From contig JACCSV010000186.1 of the NCBI GenBank assembly GCA_013812805.1, forward strand, positions 1 through 14,973: a DNA stretch of 14,973 nt, read 5' to 3'. Position numbers and translations under genes: made by a program. Of the stretch, positions 13,507-14,973 are shown piece by piece. This stretch comes from Sphingomonas sp. (GTDB lineage Bacteria; Pseudomonadota; Alphaproteobacteria; Sphingomonadales; Sphingomonadaceae). Every line of letters starts with the position of its first letter. The first letter of the stretch is position 1. The notes beneath the pieces were generated by a model that saw only the letters and a program-made list of their open reading frames with translations, had not been told where the DNA came from and made no database searches.

Positions 13507-14973
13507 CTAACCCATCGTCGGGATGACGAACGCGTCCTTGTTGTCGGCCTCGGCAAAGCCGTCGGGCCAGCGCTGAGTGATGGTCTTGGTCTTGGTCCAG
13601 AAGCGGACCCCTTCCATCCCGTGCTGGTTGATGTCGCCGAAGCCGGAGCGCTTCCAGCCGCCGAACGTGTGGTAGGCGACCGGCACCGGGATCGGCACGT
13701 TGACCCCGACCATACCGACGTTGACCCGCGCCGCAAATTCGCGCGCCGCATGACCGTTTCGGGTAAAGATGGCGACGCCGTTGCCATATTGGTGCTCGCT
13801 CGGCAGCCGCACCGCTTCATCGAAGCTGTCCGCCCGCACCATCTGCAGGACCGGGCCGAAAATCTCTTCCTGGTAAGAACGGAAATTGGGCTTCACACGG
13901 TCGAAGAAGGTCGGGCCGATGAAGAAGCCCTCCTCGTGGCCCTGCAGCGCAAAGCCGCGGCCGTCGACCACCAGCTCGCCGCCCTCGTCGATGCACATCT
14001 GGATGTAATCCTCGATGCGCTGCTTGTGGGCGGCGTTGACCACCGGGCCGTAGTGGGCGTCGGGATCGGTGGAGACGCCGACGCGAAGGCCCTCGATCGC
14101 GGGGATGAGCTTTTCGCGGAGCGCGTCGGCGGTCTTGTCACCGACCGGCACCACCACCGGCAACGCCATGCAGCGCTCGCCGGCCGAGCCGAACGCGGCG
14201 CCGGCGAGGTCATTGACCACCTGGTCGAGGTCGGCGTCGGGCATGACCACACCGTGGTTCTTGGCGCCGCCGAACGCCTGCACCCGCTTGCCGTTGGCGG
14301 TGCCGCGCGAGTAGATGTAATGGGCGATGTCGGACGAACCGACGAAGCTGATCGCTCGGATGTCGTCATGGTCGAGGATCGCGTCGACCATTTCCTTGTC
14401 GCCGTGGACGACGTTGAGGATGCCGTCGGGGAGCCCGGCTTCGGTCATCAGCTCGGCGAGACGCACCGGGACGGTCGGGTCGCGCTCGGAGGGTTTGAGG
14501 ATAAAGGCGTTGCCGCAGGCGATCGCCACTCCGAACATCCACATCGGAATCATCGCCGGGAAGTTGAACGGGGTGATCCCGGCGACGATGCCGAGCGGCT
14601 GGCGCATCGAATAGACGTCGATGCCGGGGCCAGCGCCGTAAGTATATTCGCCCTTGAGCGCGTGCGGAATGCCGCAGGCGAACTCGATAACTTCGAGGCC
14701 GCGCTGGATGTCGCCCTTGGCATCGGCGACAACCTTGCCGTGCTCCGACGACAGCAGCTCGGCGAGCTCGTCCATCCGCGCTTCGACCAGCGCCTTGAAG
14801 GCAAACATCACCCGGGCGCGGCGCTGCGGGTTGGTCGCGGCCCAGACCGGCTGGGCGGCGCGTGCCGCTGCCATCGCCCGCTCGAGGTCGGCAGCGCTGC
14901 CGAGGCGCACCCTGGCCTGCACTGCGCCGCGATTGGGGTCAAAGACGTCACCGCTGCGGCCGCCCGAGGAATG
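13507..14973 (-). CDS. mmsA: MmsA, CoA-acylating methylmalonate-semialdehyde dehydrogenase (5' end cut off)
   Basis: MmsA converts methylmalonate semialdehyde, CoA and NAD+ to propionyl-CoA with loss of CO2, the last step of this valine route. The visible 488 residues are open to the window edge; the first residues seen are HSSGGRSGDVFDPNRGAVQA, so only about 10-15 N-terminal residues and the start are missing. A GTG at 14922 is internal, not the start. Motifs are ITPFNFPAMIPMWM, ILKPSERDP, the NAD-site FVGSSD, and the catalytic Cys in FGSAGERCMA (codon 14172-14170). GGAKNH replaces the ELGGK motif with its general-base Glu, as in CoA-dependent members rather than hydrolytic aldehyde dehydrogenases. 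Family length is about 500. The promoter of the operon would lie outside the window. Confidence 0.96.
   Translation of the reverse strand, partial: HSSGGRSGDVFDPNRGAVQARVRLGSAADLERAMAAARAAQPVWAATNPQRRARVMFAFKALVEARMDELAELLSSEHGKVVADAKGDIQRGLEVIEFACGIPHALKGEYTYGAGPGIDVYSMRQPLGIVAGITPFNFPAMIPMWMFGVAIACGNAFILKPSERDPTVPVRLAELMTEAGLPDGILNVVHGDKEMVDAILDHDDIRAISFVGSSDIAHYIYSRGTANGKRVQAFGGAKNHGVVMPDADLDQVVNDLAGAAFGSAGERCMALPVVVPVGDKTADALREKLIPAIEGLRVGVSTDPDAHYGPVVNAAHKQRIEDYIQMCIDEGGELVVDGRGFALQGHEEGFFIGPTFFDRVKPNFRSYQEEIFGPVLQMVRADSFDEAVRLPSEHQYGNGVAIFTRNGHAAREFAARVNVGMVGVNVPIPVPVAYHTFGGWKRSGFGDINQHGMEGVRFWTKTKTITQRWPDGFAEADNKDAFVIPTMG

Noticed and set aside
1..14973. CRISPR arrays, tRNA or rRNA genes, insertion sequences, phage or defence genes
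   Set aside because: No regularly spaced repeats, no cloverleaf or rRNA sequence, and no transposase, integrase, nuclease or toxin-like protein were seen on either strand.

Overview
The window looks like a chromosomal piece of a high-GC alphaproteobacterium, most likely a sphingomonad (Sphingomonadales). This rests on the gene order nfuA-tsaB-rimI-mucR-fur-plsC-miaB-phoH-ybeY, a Ros/MucR-type regulator, an alphaproteobacterial Fur without the CxxC pair, and a palindromic repeat of a kind I associate with these genomes. The lineage is an inference; no rRNA or other decisive marker is present. Every gene I can support lies on the minus strand, so transcription runs from base 14973 toward base 1. 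There is no gene-free stretch longer than 300 bases.

Right half (14973 to about 6527): a valine/isobutyrate catabolic operon. It holds mmsA (5' end cut by the window edge), then a cassette of three predicted lipoproteins (a NodB-fold polysaccharide deacetylase and two small proteins of unknown role), then an acyl-CoA dehydrogenase, a 3-hydroxyisobutyryl-CoA hydrolase, an enoyl-CoA hydratase and mmsB. These enzymes cover isobutyryl-CoA -> methacrylyl-CoA -> 3-hydroxyisobutyryl-CoA -> 3-hydroxyisobutyrate -> methylmalonate semialdehyde -> propionyl-CoA. A 114-bp palindromic repeat fills the gap between the hydratase stop codon and the mmsB ribosome binding site. After mmsB, and overlapping each other, come a c'-type cytochrome lipoprotein and a membrane cytochrome b561-like protein.

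Middle (5888-6460): one orphan gene for a small secreted or lipid-anchored protein. Its base composition (about 55% GC by hand count over 6001-6180) is clearly below its neighbours, suggesting later acquisition or relaxed selection.

Left half (5823 to 1): a conserved housekeeping run. NfuA is an Fe-S carrier. TsaB serves tRNA t6A37 formation. RimI acetylates a ribosomal protein. MucR and Fur are regulators. PlsC is a phospholipid acyltransferase. MiaB makes the ms2 modification at tRNA position 37. PhoH/YbeZ and YbeY form an RNA-processing pair. Fe-S supply, iron sensing and two tRNA-A37 modification activities sit together.

I found no defence system, CRISPR array, mobile element, RNA gene or clearly unprecedented system. 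The points most worth a second look are the lipoprotein cassette inside the valine operon, the cytochrome pair coupled to mmsB, the exactly fitted palindrome, the low-GC orphan, the missing conventional start codon of plsC, and a possible leaderless fur transcript.
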